Positions 1-7,393 are shown, counted from the first letter of the stretch. The stretch: DNA of 64,000 nucleotides from Halobacteriovoraceae bacterium (GCA_002711995.1 PASN01000019.1:62001-126000); one strand, 5' to 3'. Notes: generated by a model not told the origin, from the letters alone. Numbers and translations are program-made.

Positions 1-94
1 TCCCATCTGTTTCAAATCCGCTGTTATAACCATCTTGGGAAAAAACGCTCAGAGACATAAAACTAAGAAGTACCAATAGTAAAAAATGTTTCAT
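1..94 (-). CDS. Secreted protein of unknown function (N-terminus only, runs off the window)
   Basis: Only the first 31 codons are inside the window. They encode a clear Sec signal peptide: MKHF, then the hydrophobic run LLLVLLSFMSLSVF, then a likely signal peptidase I site near S-Q-D. An AGGAGA ribosome-binding site lies at about 101-107, just upstream of the ATG (complement of 92-94), which supports this start. The mature part visible (DGYNSGFETDG) matches nothing I recognise. The protein is exported; its role cannot be judged from this fragment. Confidence 0.75.
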   Translation of the reverse strand, partial: MKHFLLLVLLSFMSLSVFSQDGYNSGFETDG

Positions 95-188
95 TTATAT
101 TCTCCTGTTTATGTTTTAGCTGATTATTAAACATTTCCTTTTTTATCTTCGCAGCTATCATGACCTGAGTGTAGAGCCTTTGAGCGGA

Positions 189-400
189 TTACAAGGGGGT
201 GTTAGGAATCTAACAGGTAGCTGTGTTTCCGGGTGGTTAGTTACATTCAGTTACGTCTGTTTGACCAGTATTGGACATTGGTGACCGGAAATGACCATTT
301 AAGGAAACGTCAATAAAAGGCTATCTTGCAGCAAAGGGGACCTTAGAGCGGGTTCTAAGTAGTTTTAGGTTTAAGCCTCGGCGTAACAAGCACGAGGCCC
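189..400 (+). repeat. Most complete copy of a dispersed noncoding repeat (about 210 bp)
   Basis: The 431-bp spacer at 95-525 has no convincing gene. Segments of this stretch reappear, diverged, in later spacers. 189-217 matches 6556-6584 at 24 of 29 positions. 240-286 matches 2198-2244 at about 40 of 47. 282-322 matches 5387-5428 at about 33 of 41 with one gap. 317-397 matches 4286-4366 at roughly 70 percent. The segments keep their order here, so this looks like the parental, near-complete copy. Its right end contains the hairpin and T-run of a rho-independent terminator although no plus-strand gene precedes it, so the element may itself be transcribed. No coding potential was seen. Confidence 0.7.
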
Positions 401-410
401 CCTTTTTTTA
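375..410 (+). terminator. Rho-independent terminator at the end of the repeat
   Basis: GCCTCG (375-380) pairs with CGAGGC (393-398) around a 12-nt loop and is followed by CCCC and a run of seven T. It points rightward with no plus-strand gene upstream, so it would end either a transcript of the repeat or antisense transcription into the convergent LysR gene. Confidence 0.65.
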
Positions 411-525
411 TTCTTGTTTTAAAGTTCCCTAGAAATCAATTTCTCCAAGTCATTTACAAAGAAACATTTTGAGATTTGCTTTAGGTTGTTGTCCTTTAGT
501 ACCGTTTCTTATTGGGGTCAGGACT

Positions 526-1407
526 TTACTTTTGAAAACTCGAGGTTAAATGCTCTTTAAAAGCCTGAACCTTCTTTGGGAGTATTCTGTACTTTTTTTG
601 GACAAAAGAAAAAGTTATCGGGAGAGTAAAATTTGAAACTTCCAATTCCTTTAGCAGACCCTGCTCTAGCTCTTTGTGAACTAAATATCTTGGCATAAAG
701 GTTATTCCCAGCTCGGCAAGGAGGGACTGTTTGAGGGTGTCGAAGCTTTCTGACTCTATCCTTGCAGGCGCCCGCTTCAAATATTTTCCAAGCTTTCTTT
801 CAACTTCTTGGTAACAGTAATCAAGCCGAAGTGGATAGGAAAGAAAAGGGGATTTTGATAACTCGCTTGGTTTTAGCTTGTTCGGCATTTTCATTCTCGC
901 ACTCGCCACTAGAATAAGTTCGCAATGATAAAAGGGGACAGACTCAATTCCTTTGTCATCAGGAACCTCTGAGACTACAGCACAATCCAGCTCTAGCGTC
1001 TTTATTTTTTCAAGAATTTGGTCAGTGGGTGAGTAGTCATAGGAAATGTTTATATCTTTATAGCGTTGAAGAAACTCGTTTAGAATTGGCGATAGTAAGT
1101 AAGAAGAAGCTGTGGTGTAAGTGCCAATTCTTAGTTGCCCTGACGGAACATTCAAATCATTTATAATATCCAAAGTCTCGCGCTCCCAGTCCAGTAGCAT
1201 ACTTGCTCTCTCGTGGAGCTTTACTCCTTCCTCTGTAAGAATCAGTCCTCTGTTGTTTCGTTCAAACAGCTTTATACCGAGATCGCTCTCTAAAGCCTGA
1301 ATCTGCAAGCTTAGTGCTGGTTGGGATAAATGTACCAAAGAGCAAGCTTTTGAAATATTCTTGGTTAACGCAACTGCTTGAAAGTACTTAATTCTATTAA
1401 GGTCCAT
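526..1407 (-). CDS. LysR-family transcriptional regulator
   Basis: The 293-residue length is typical of LysR proteins. The N-terminal winged helix-turn-helix (residues 1-60) has the classic pattern: MDLNRIKYFQAV, then ISKACSLVHLSQPALSLQI, then ALESDLGIKLFERNNRGLILTEEG split across the second half. Residues from about 90 to 285 form the periplasmic-binding-protein-like effector domain. It is divergent from the DJ-1/PfpI gene across a 101-bp spacer with short ATACC/GGTAT inverted repeats, the usual layout for a LysR regulator and its target. Control of the neighbour and of its own promoter is therefore likely but inferred; the co-inducer is unknown. Confidence 0.9.
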   Translation of the reverse strand: MDLNRIKYFQAVALTKNISKACSLVHLSQPALSLQIQALESDLGIKLFERNNRGLILTEEGVKLHERASMLLDWERETLDIINDLNVPSGQLRIGTYTTASSYLLSPILNEFLQRYKDINISYDYSPTDQILEKIKTLELDCAVVSEVPDDKGIESVPFYHCELILVASARMKMPNKLKPSELSKSPFLSYPLRLDYCYQEVERKLGKYLKRAPARIESESFDTLKQSLLAELGITFMPRYLVHKELEQGLLKELEVSNFTLPITFSFVQKKYRILPKKVQAFKEHLTSSFQK

Positions 1408-1423
1408 GGTATTGCCTTTTCTT

Positions 1424-1434
1424 ATACCAGGTAT
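1424..1434. promoter_or_regulatory. Candidate LysR operator
   Basis: ATACC-A-GGTAT is an 11-bp inverted repeat in the spacer between the divergent LysR and DJ-1 genes. A further GGTAT half-site lies at 1408-1412. Position and symmetry fit LysR-type binding, but no consensus can confirm it. Confidence 0.35.
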
Positions 1435-1508
1435 TTTAACTTTAAATTTTTCAAATATCTAATGAGCAAGTAAATATGACACATTCTTAATCGAAACTAG
1501 GAGGATAT

Positions 1509-2141
1509 ATGAAATTTACAGCTCTATTCTTAACATTAATGACTTCCATGGCCTGCTTAGCAAAAACTGACAGCAAAAAAATACTCATGATGGTTTCTGA
1601 GGGCTTTTATGCCCCTGAATACTATGTACCTCTAGAGGCATTTAAAGAGGCCGGGCATACAGTCACAACGGCAACCAAGTATCCTAGACCAACAAAGCCT
1701 GATGAGAGGCAAGTGTCATCTTATCCTGCTGTTATGGGAGATATCACTTTCAAAGGAATTAATGTTGATGACTATGATGCCATCGTTTTTGCGGGAGGCA
1801 ATGGTGCCTGGGAGGACTTCTTCCCAAATGAAGATGTTCATAAGGCCCTAGCTAATTTCATGCATGAAGGAAAAGTTGTAGCACTTTTGTGCTCTTCCAC
1901 TGGACTTTTAGGTGTTGCAAACAACTTAAGTGGAACTGGGCATCCTGTAGCACAAGGTAGGAGAGTTACTGGATATAAAAGAGTTAAGGGACTATTAGTC
2001 CAGATGGGTAGAGTGAATTATTCAGCTGGGGAGGAAGATAAACCTTACGTTGTCGTAGATGGAAACCTTGTGACTGGCAGGGACCCATTTTCATCTGAAT
2101 TGTTTGCCCAGAAGGTCCTATACGTTTTGAGTGGCAAATAA
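1509..2141 (+). CDS. Exported DJ-1/PfpI-family protein (type 1 glutamine amidotransferase fold)
   Basis: Residues 1-19 are a signal peptide (MKFTALFLTLMTSMACLA), so the protein is exported. The mature part is a DJ-1/PfpI domain. It has the N-terminal strand KILMMVSEGFY with the conserved acidic residue, the strand DAIVFAGGNGAWEDF, and a nucleophile elbow VVALLCSSTGLLG whose cysteine is residue 128. Near the end is the family signature TGRDPFSSE. An AGGAGGA ribosome-binding site at about 1500-1506 fixes the start. Such proteins act as chaperones, deglycases, amidases or peptidases, and the sequence does not separate these. It is divergent from a LysR gene that may control it. An imperfect hairpin (2161-2187) follows the stop but lacks a T-run. 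Confidence 0.85.
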   Translation: MKFTALFLTLMTSMACLAKTDSKKILMMVSEGFYAPEYYVPLEAFKEAGHTVTTATKYPRPTKPDERQVSSYPAVMGDITFKGINVDDYDAIVFAGGNGAWEDFFPNEDVHKALANFMHEGKVVALLCSSTGLLGVANNLSGTGHPVAQGRRVTGYKRVKGLLVQMGRVNYSAGEEDKPYVVVDGNLVTGRDPFSSELFAQKVLYVLSGK

Positions 2142-2197
2142 ATGCTACCTCGCTTTCATTAGGTCCTGTGTTCTTCTCGCAGGGCCTGTGCTTGAGA

Positions 2198-2244
2198 GTT
2201 ACATTTAGTTACGCCTGTTTGACCAAAAATGAACATTTGTGACC
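2198..2244. repeat. Partial copy of the dispersed repeat
   Basis: Matches 240-286 at about 40 of 47 positions, including a stretch where 25 of 27 agree and which begins GTTACAT. It lies between the DJ-1 gene and the next secreted-protein gene, outside coding sequence. Confidence 0.7.
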
Positions 2245-2359
2245 TGAGCATTTCAAAAATACCCAAGTCGCAGTTAAAACTTTAGATCGGTTTATGAGTA
2301 AAGGTACTATGCTGCTTTAGCGTGTGCCTATTAAATTCATTAGGCTAGCGAGCGAGCCC

Positions 2360-3154
2360 TTAATTTTGAATGGCCTCATAAGCAGGGGAGCTATATTCCT
2401 TGATCTCTTTATTGCTTAGGTCCAATGGTTGGCTAAGCTCCTTTTGGGATTTTCTTACCAAGTGGGTTCTACAAAGCCCCGCAATGTTTATTAAGCTTTT
2501 TAGCTTTTCCCCAATTGCTTTACCGTCTTTGGCTAGACTTTTTACATGGCTAAATGGATTGTCGCTAACTACACCAGCTTTTTGGAGGACATTTAAATTA
2601 TGTTCCTCTTCAGACATTGCTTCATTTATATAACGACTAGGAATGGTTTTTAGAACCTGAAAGGTTGAATCGCAGGATGCCTGGCACTGTCTAGCTTTTC
2701 CTATAAATCCTCCTCGTAGAACGTTTGATGTCCTAAGGTATTTACAAAAATTTGTGCTGGCCGTAGAGCACTGGGTCCCTTCCGTTGTTTTCACGCATTC
2801 GGTTCTCGAACTAGCATATTTCGTAGTTGGATCTATTTTTATATGGTGGACTATTTTGTCTCGTGAGTCTGGAATACTATTGGTAATACCCTGTAGTGTA
2901 CCAGTCTTGGTGTAATAAAAATCAGAAACCTGAGCAGGGATGTTATTGCCGAATTTTTCAGTATATTTAAAATGAAGGGGGTTGGACTCGTCTATTTCCC
3001 AATTCTCGTTGTTCGACGAAACTTTTGGCTTTTGATCTACTCCTATAAATGGCTGCATAAAGAGAGTAGATGATGAAAGATCGATGTCTATGCTTTTCGC
3101 ATTCGCAAGTGTGGATGTGGCCATAATGAAGATTAATATGCTTTTACTGTTCAT
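2360..3154 (-). CDS. Secreted protein of unknown function
   Basis: The 264-residue protein starts with a signal peptide (MNSKSILIFIMATSTLANA) behind a GGGAG ribosome-binding site. I do not recognise the family. The mature chain has a cysteine cluster in its middle (TECVKTTEGTQC, NFCKYL, ARQCQASCDS) and one further cysteine in GLCRTHLV, consistent with a disulphide-stabilised exported protein. The C-terminal third is charged and probably helical. It is a single gene on the same strand as the next two unknown or hydrolase-type secreted genes, with a repeat copy behind its 3' end. Confidence 0.65.
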   Translation of the reverse strand: MNSKSILIFIMATSTLANAKSIDIDLSSSTLFMQPFIGVDQKPKVSSNNENWEIDESNPLHFKYTEKFGNNIPAQVSDFYYTKTGTLQGITNSIPDSRDKIVHHIKIDPTTKYASSRTECVKTTEGTQCSTASTNFCKYLRTSNVLRGGFIGKARQCQASCDSTFQVLKTIPSRYINEAMSEEEHNLNVLQKAGVVSDNPFSHVKSLAKDGKAIGEKLKSLINIAGLCRTHLVRKSQKELSQPLDLSNKEIKEYSSPAYEAIQN

Positions 3155-3273
3155 AGTTTACTCCCTTTATAGGCTTTTCGGATGATAGTTTAAAAACATA
3201 ATGGGTTTTAACCTCTAGGTGCTAAGTGCTCTCTTCCGTTAATCTAGAGCTTGTATCGAACAATAAAAAAGAG

Positions 3274-4173
3274 TTATTCTATCCTAAACTCGGAACAATC
3301 AATGCTTCCGTAAGTGTCTTCTAACTCTTCTTCGAGCTCTTTTGATAGATGTTTTGATATATTATGAACCTTCTTGCTGAGGCAATAACTAAGTTCAACC
3401 ACATTTAGCTCTAGGCCAACTGCTATGTCTTGGTATTGTTTATGATTTTCGAGAATAATAACTGCAAGTTCATCCGCGTTGTCGTAATAAACATCCAGCA
3501 TGTAGTCTGATGAAAAAAGTACTAATTCAAATCCGCAAGTGGCGGGGGTGCTTAGGAGAGGCTCTTGTAAGACAATCTCCAGTTTATTTCTTTCCGCATC
3601 GTATTGCTCTTGAGGGGAAAGATTGAAGTCCAATGATACTGTTTCCATATTCGCGTCGAGGATTCCCAAAAGATTGTTGGAAAAATATATGTCTTCCTCA
3701 GAGTAGAACACTTCCCCAGGAGGGGTGCCAAAGGCAGGGGTGCGCGGATCTAGGATTGCACTTTTCAAAGTCGTATTTTCTAACTTCAATTTAACTGCAA
3801 CTTTTAATTTTGATAGAGCATCTTCTATTTTTTTGTATTCCCTAGGGTAGGATTCGGATAACAATAAAAGAATATCTTGTGATTTAAAGCACTCGTAGCT
3901 TTTGCATACAGTATCATCCAATTGAACTTCTATTGGATCAAGCCTTAGGTGTGAATCTTCACTAGACCCAATTGGGATAGCGTAAACCTCCAACTCAATA
4001 ACCGATTCTTTCATAAGGCTTTGAGGTGACATGAAAAAATTCGGTCCTCCACAATTTACTTTTAGGTTAGTAAGAGCCTGTTCCTTGTGAGATTCTGATA
4101 TCTCACAAGGAACAGGCTCTTGCCCATGTGCTGTAAATGTTAATATGGCCATCAAAACGTAAAACCTTAACAT
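3274..4173 (-). CDS. Secreted protein of unknown function with an internal palindrome
   Basis: The 299-residue protein begins with a signal peptide (MLRFYVLMAILTFTAHGQ). No known domain is apparent. The mature part alternates acidic stretches with predicted beta strands and ends in a very acidic tail (SKELEEELEDTYGS). Codons 18-34, just behind the signal peptide, are built on a perfect 22-bp inverted repeat (4072-4093 against 4100-4121). The messenger would therefore fold into a very stable hairpin early in the reading frame. The gene is single and divergent from the M35 peptidase gene. Confidence 0.6.
   Translation of the reverse strand: MLRFYVLMAILTFTAHGQEPVPCEISESHKEQALTNLKVNCGGPNFFMSPQSLMKESVIELEVYAIPIGSSEDSHLRLDPIEVQLDDTVCKSYECFKSQDILLLLSESYPREYKKIEDALSKLKVAVKLKLENTTLKSAILDPRTPAFGTPPGEVFYSEEDIYFSNNLLGILDANMETVSLDFNLSPQEQYDAERNKLEIVLQEPLLSTPATCGFELVLFSSDYMLDVYYDNADELAVIILENHKQYQDIAVGLELNVVELSYCLSKKVHNISKHLSKELEEELEDTYGSIDCSEFRIE
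4072..4121. repeat. Perfect 22-bp inverted repeat inside a coding sequence
   Basis: The left arm (4072-4093, AAGAGCCTGTTCC...) and the right arm (4100-4121) are exact reverse complements around a 6-nt loop, TCTGAT. It lies at codons 18-34 of the secreted-protein gene on the minus strand. No T-run follows on either strand, so it is not a standard terminator. Confidence 0.95.
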
Positions 4174-4285
4174 GCAACTTTATCGGAAATTTGGAGGTAA
4201 AGATTGAATCCTTATATGAATTAATATTACCTAACTTAAGGGACAGTAAAAATTAGGTTTATTAGGTCTTTAAGCATTCATAACT

Positions 4286-4366
4286 AAGGCTACGCTATAA
4301 CAGAAGGGGCTATGGAGCGGACTCTTAGTGGTGTTAAGTTTAAGCCCAGAAAAAACAAGCAGGAGT
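4286..4366. repeat. Partial copy of the dispersed repeat, upstream of the M35 gene
   Basis: Matches 317-397 at roughly 70 percent identity. Shared blocks include AAGGCTA, AGGGG, GAGCGG, GTTTAAGCC and AACAAGCA. The terminator hairpin of the first copy is not conserved here. It lies in the leader region of the metallopeptidase gene. Confidence 0.65.
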
Positions 4367-4427
4367 GGGGATAAAGCTAAGTTCCGGCAAGTTAAAGCAT
4401 TTACCGGAGCTGGTCGAAAAGAAGTAT

Positions 4428-5273
4428 ATGGACTTGAATAAAAATATACTTTTATTTTTTACCACCTCAGTTTTGCTCGCACTATGCTTTTCTAAAGGCT
4501 CTTTCGCAGAGGTTGATTCGACTCTACATGGTACGGTCCTTTCAGTTTCTCATCATCTGAAACAGCTCAACGAAGCTTTGGAACCTGAGATAACTGGAAC
4601 TTGTGGCGATAAATCAGATGTTCCAACGTATGAGGGTTGTAATGATGACCAAAAGTTGAAGCTTGCCTTAGTCCATGGAGAAGCTAAGAGAAAAATGGAA
4701 AGACTTTTTATAGACGTTCTAGCTTATGAAGGTAAAAACCTAACAAGCAAACATTCAAAAGATCTGGAAAAGATAAAGAAAGTTTTTCTTTGCATGAAAG
4801 AGAAAATTAGCGAAATTACTTACTCCTGTAGAATTGCATCAGGAGAATGCATTGGAAAGGAGTTAGCATCCGTTCCTGGATATCCAATGCCTATAATGAA
4901 ATTATTAGTAAAAAAAATTAGCTTGTGTCCCAGTTTTTTCAGCGTGAACAAAACCAGAGGGGTGGGGGCTATCGTGCATGAACTGTCCCATCTTTGTGGT
5001 GCCGAGGACTACGTATATTTTGTTTCTGGCGAAAAAGATGGAAAGTATTCAAGCAATGGAGTACCTGTTTACTTTCTTGGTAATGGCGATGGGCCATACC
5101 CATACTCCAGAAAGATTCCTCTTTATATTTATAGAACAAAAAGAATACCAGGAAACCCAAAGCTAAATAGCGGTAAAACCAAAGAGGCCAAACTCTACCT
5201 TACTCACCAAAATGCGGATCATTATAATTATTGGGTTACTAAGGGCTTTTGTTTACCTGGACTAGATTGTTGA
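4428..5273 (+). CDS. Secreted M35 (aspzincin, deuterolysin-like) zinc metallopeptidase
   Basis: The ATG at 4428 is preferred to the in-frame ATG at 4365 because it begins a proper signal peptide (MDLNKNILLFFTTSVLLALCF). Counting from it, HELSH (residues 184-188) is the HExxH zinc site with Glu185 as the catalytic base. It is followed by GAEDYVYF, which matches the aspzincin GTxDxxYG motif and makes Asp194 the third ligand. Near the C-terminus, NADHYNYW matches the NADxYxYF motif of the lysine-specific M35 peptidases. Eight or more cysteines suggest disulphides. M35 enzymes are exported proteases, best known from fungi and a few bacteria. In a predator it could digest prey protein (inference). 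It is monocistronic, with a repeat copy in its leader. Confidence 0.8.
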   Translation: MDLNKNILLFFTTSVLLALCFSKGSFAEVDSTLHGTVLSVSHHLKQLNEALEPEITGTCGDKSDVPTYEGCNDDQKLKLALVHGEAKRKMERLFIDVLAYEGKNLTSKHSKDLEKIKKVFLCMKEKISEITYSCRIASGECIGKELASVPGYPMPIMKLLVKKISLCPSFFSVNKTRGVGAIVHELSHLCGAEDYVYFVSGEKDGKYSSNGVPVYFLGNGDGPYPYSRKIPLYIYRTKRIPGNPKLNSGKTKEAKLYLTHQNADHYNYWVTKGFCLPGLDC

Positions 5274-5386
5274 CTTTTACCAACATCTCTAGTTTCTTTT
5301 GTATTGGAAGCTCAACGTCCCTGGGGCCCTAGGCGGGGGAGAGAAGTATCCTTAACTTCCTCTATTTGAACAATATTGAGCTTCAA

Positions 5387-5428
5387 TGATCAGAAATGAA
5401 CATTTGAGAAAAACGTTACTAAAAGTCT
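5387..5428. repeat. Partial copy of the dispersed repeat
   Basis: Matches 282-322 at about 33 of 41 positions with one inserted base. It overlaps the last few codons of the isochorismatase-fold gene (stop at 5419 on the minus strand), so the element may have supplied that gene's present 3' end. Confidence 0.6.
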
Positions 5429-6459
5429 GTTTGATTATCCAGCAAAGCATTTAGTACATTTATATCATTGATCTCATAAAATCTTAGAGGAAAGTCTTCT
5501 TTGTATCGATCACTATACGGGTAGATATAGCTCTCATAGTTGAAGTCTGCAATTCCATTGGTAAATGCGCTCACTTGGATATTTCCCAGAGAGATTGCGC
5601 CCCAAATGCTTTCGCGAACGCAAGCACCTCCATTTGCCCCCATTACAACCACTTCGTTTATATCATTTTCGTTGAAAAAGTGGGTGAGAGCTTTACTGCT
5701 TGTGCTACCGAAGTCTAGCATTCCATTCTTATTCTTTTCAAAATAATATGCTCTATCGTAGTCTTCTAGGGCATTCAAGATCCTTTGATCTGTCCTGCCA
5801 AGGCCACTCGTCTCAACAACAATGATTGGTTGATTAAATGCTTTCGCAATTTCGACCGCTTGAATTTGATTTTTAAAAAGAGCTTTTAATTTTTTCGCAT
5901 TACTTGGTTCGTCTGGATTCCCACCTCTCAGGGTCATATAGACCGGTTGCATATCAATAATAACGAGAGCTACCTCTCCTGAATTGAAATGGATGGAGCT
6001 TACCCGGCAGACCTCCTCTATAGACTTAATACCAAACCACCCTGAAACGTCCTCTTGAGAGCAGGTAATTTCATAAACTGGCAGAGTTTCACTATCATAC
6101 GGTTTTGCCTGAACTATCGTCTTTCCATCATATGTCTCTGATCCTAAAATTACGGGGTCAGAAGTCAAAAGCGCTAACGTTTGAGCACTAGATCTTATGG
6201 ACATGATACGAATTATACTTTTATTAATGGTTTCGCTATTTTGAGGATTTAAGAGGGAGTCAGCAACTTGCACGCCTGATATCTCACTGATAACATTATG
6301 GAGGGCACTCCAGTTATCAATTGTATTTATCCCACCTGAATTATTCGCAACGACGAAAACAAAATCTCTTAATGCATCTTTTGATTTTAACTTAGTCTGT
6401 TCACTAGCTGATATGGCCAACGAGCAAAGGAGAATGAATCCAGTAATTAGCGTTCTCAA
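5419..6459 (-). CDS. Exported isochorismatase-family cysteine hydrolase
   Basis: The 346-residue protein starts with a signal peptide (MRTLITGFILLCSLAISA). Residues 160-330 are an isochorismatase-like hydrolase domain. Asp169 sits in VALVIIDMQ, a lysine in FEKNKNG (242 or 244) is in the expected place, and the nucleophile Cys280 is in GANGGACVRES, giving the Asp-Lys-Cys triad. Residues 20-160 form an N-terminal region with no known domain. Family members hydrolyse isochorismate, nicotinamide, carbamoyl compounds and related amides; the substrate here is unknown. Export is unusual for this family and fits a scavenging or predatory role (inference). The 3' end overlaps a repeat fragment. Confidence 0.8.
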   Translation of the reverse strand: MRTLITGFILLCSLAISASEQTKLKSKDALRDFVFVVANNSGGINTIDNWSALHNVISEISGVQVADSLLNPQNSETINKSIIRIMSIRSSAQTLALLTSDPVILGSETYDGKTIVQAKPYDSETLPVYEITCSQEDVSGWFGIKSIEEVCRVSSIHFNSGEVALVIIDMQPVYMTLRGGNPDEPSNAKKLKALFKNQIQAVEIAKAFNQPIIVVETSGLGRTDQRILNALEDYDRAYYFEKNKNGMLDFGSTSSKALTHFFNENDINEVVVMGANGGACVRESIWGAISLGNIQVSAFTNGIADFNYESYIYPYSDRYKEDFPLRFYEINDINVLNALLDNQTDF

Positions 6460-6555
6460 CGTTTATCCTTATCTTCAAAAAGTGAAGAGTAAATAGTAAA
6501 TTCTTTTTTTAATTCTCTCAATTTTCTTGATGTCATAGTAGAGTCTTGTAGAAAC

Positions 6556-6610
6556 TTACATGGGAGTGTCAGTAAACTAACAGGGGATTTAATTATATTT
6601 AGTAACATCG
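6556..6610. repeat. Partial copy of the dispersed repeat
   Basis: 6556-6584 matches 189-217 at 24 of 29 positions (shared core CTAACAGG). It is followed by ATATTTAGTAACATC, which resembles the next block of the element as found at 2201-2215. The segment between is shortened relative to the first copy. Confidence 0.55.
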
Positions 6611-6632
6611 CATTAGGAAGCTTTAGACAGGT

Positions 6633-6839
6633 TTATTGACCTTTTTCTAGGTACTCTTGCATCAGCTCTTTAATTCTTGTGGTGTAAGGACGTTTTTCAA
6701 TTTCACATTTTAATTTGAATGCCTCTAAGAGGTCAGGGTCTATCTTCATTGAAATAAGCTTTGGCTTTTTTACCTTTTTGGCCTTATTCAACTCTCTCAT
6801 AGATTCCAGCCATTGTATTCTTTTGGTGGCGTCTTTCAT
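6633..6839 (-). CDS. Small ribbon-helix-helix-like protein (candidate antitoxin/regulator)
   Basis: This is a 68-residue basic protein. Residues 29-66 (ISMKIDPDLLEAFKLKC, then EIEKRPYTTRIKELMQEYL) have the strand-helix-helix pattern of CopG/Arc-type DNA-binding proteins, preceded by a lysine-rich segment. Its ATG overlaps the stop of the upstream nucleotidyltransferase gene by four bases (ATGA), so the two are translationally coupled. The pair follows a perfect 22-bp palindrome. By analogy with toxin-antitoxin modules this protein would be the DNA-binding partner that represses the operon; this is inference from size, fold pattern and layout. Confidence 0.7.
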   Translation of the reverse strand: MKDATKRIQWLESMRELNKAKKVKKPKLISMKIDPDLLEAFKLKCEIEKRPYTTRIKELMQEYLEKGQ

Positions 6840-7291
6840 TTTGAAAGCTCCTTAATGTCCAAAAGGTCTTTCTCACGGCCAGATTCTTTTTTCATGGCTA
6901 TGAGATCATCTTTTGAAATAACTTTAAAGATCATATCCCCAACTTTGAATTTCTCAGCCTTAAAGTCACTCACATCATGGGTAATAAGAATATCAACTTG
7001 GTCTGTTGGGTCCTCCTCGCTATAGAAATTCCAGGCGATCATGTTTCTATTTTGAATATACTCTTCTCTGAATTTGAATACTGAAGCAGCATCAATTGGA
7101 AGCTTGGAAACCATACCAAGACCATTCAAAATTTTTTCTACTTTTTTGAGGTTGGCTAGGGTTAACTTGATGATTAAGTCGATGTCGACAGTGTTTCTAG
7201 AATAGCCATGAAAGTTAACGGCGTAGCCTCCAACAATCATGTAGTTTATCTTTGCAGCTTTTAATTCTGTTACAATCTCACTTAGTTTCAT
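6836..7291 (-). CDS. Nucleotidyltransferase-fold protein (MNT/AbiEii-like), possible toxin
   Basis: The 151-residue protein has the minimal nucleotidyltransferase signature. YMIVGGYAVNFHGYSRNTVDIDL contains GG, the following R-T and the metal-binding D-x-D; a later acidic strand, DQVDILITHD, supplies the third acidic residue. Proteins of this type (PF08843/DUF6036-like) occur as partners in two-gene toxin-antitoxin or abortive-infection modules, and also as orphan genes. The start at 7291 is directly behind the palindromic operator. It is first in a two-gene operon with the ribbon-helix-helix gene, overlapping by four bases. The C-terminal part (FKVISKDDLIAMKKESGREKDLLDIKEL, in two stretches) is also typical of this family. 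Confidence 0.75.
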   Translation of the reverse strand: MKLSEIVTELKAAKINYMIVGGYAVNFHGYSRNTVDIDLIIKLTLANLKKVEKILNGLGMVSKLPIDAASVFKFREEYIQNRNMIAWNFYSEEDPTDQVDILITHDVSDFKAEKFKVGDMIFKVISKDDLIAMKKESGREKDLLDIKELSK

Positions 7292-7296
7292 GGTTT

Positions 7297-7318
7297 TAGT
7301 ATATACCGGTATATACTA
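7297..7318. promoter_or_regulatory. Perfect 22-bp palindrome, candidate autoregulatory operator
   Basis: The half-sites TAGTATATACC and GGTATATACTA abut exactly with no mismatch, six bases upstream of the start codon at 7291. The site contains TATACT-like -10 sequence, so a bound repressor would block transcription of the nucleotidyltransferase/RHH pair. The RHH protein is the obvious candidate ligand. Confidence 0.75.
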
Positions 7319-7393
7319 TTGGGCAAGTGGTTTGTCTGAAGGTAAACCCGCGGGGTGGGCCTAGCATTTAAATTCATTTTGCTACACTTGAGA

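Noticed and set aside
2161-2187. Terminator behind the DJ-1 gene
   Set aside because: AGGTCCTG/CAGGGCCT forms a stem with one G-T pair but lacks a T-run, so termination is not supported.
189-4366. Integron attC sites or a gene-cassette array to explain the repeats
   Set aside because: Genes lie in both orientations, repeats do not regularly follow each gene, core-site motifs are missing, and there is no integrase.
4365-4427. N-terminal extension of the M35 peptidase
   Set aside because: The extension lies in the repeat copy, precedes a normal signal peptide and would bury it; the ATG at 4428 is preferred.
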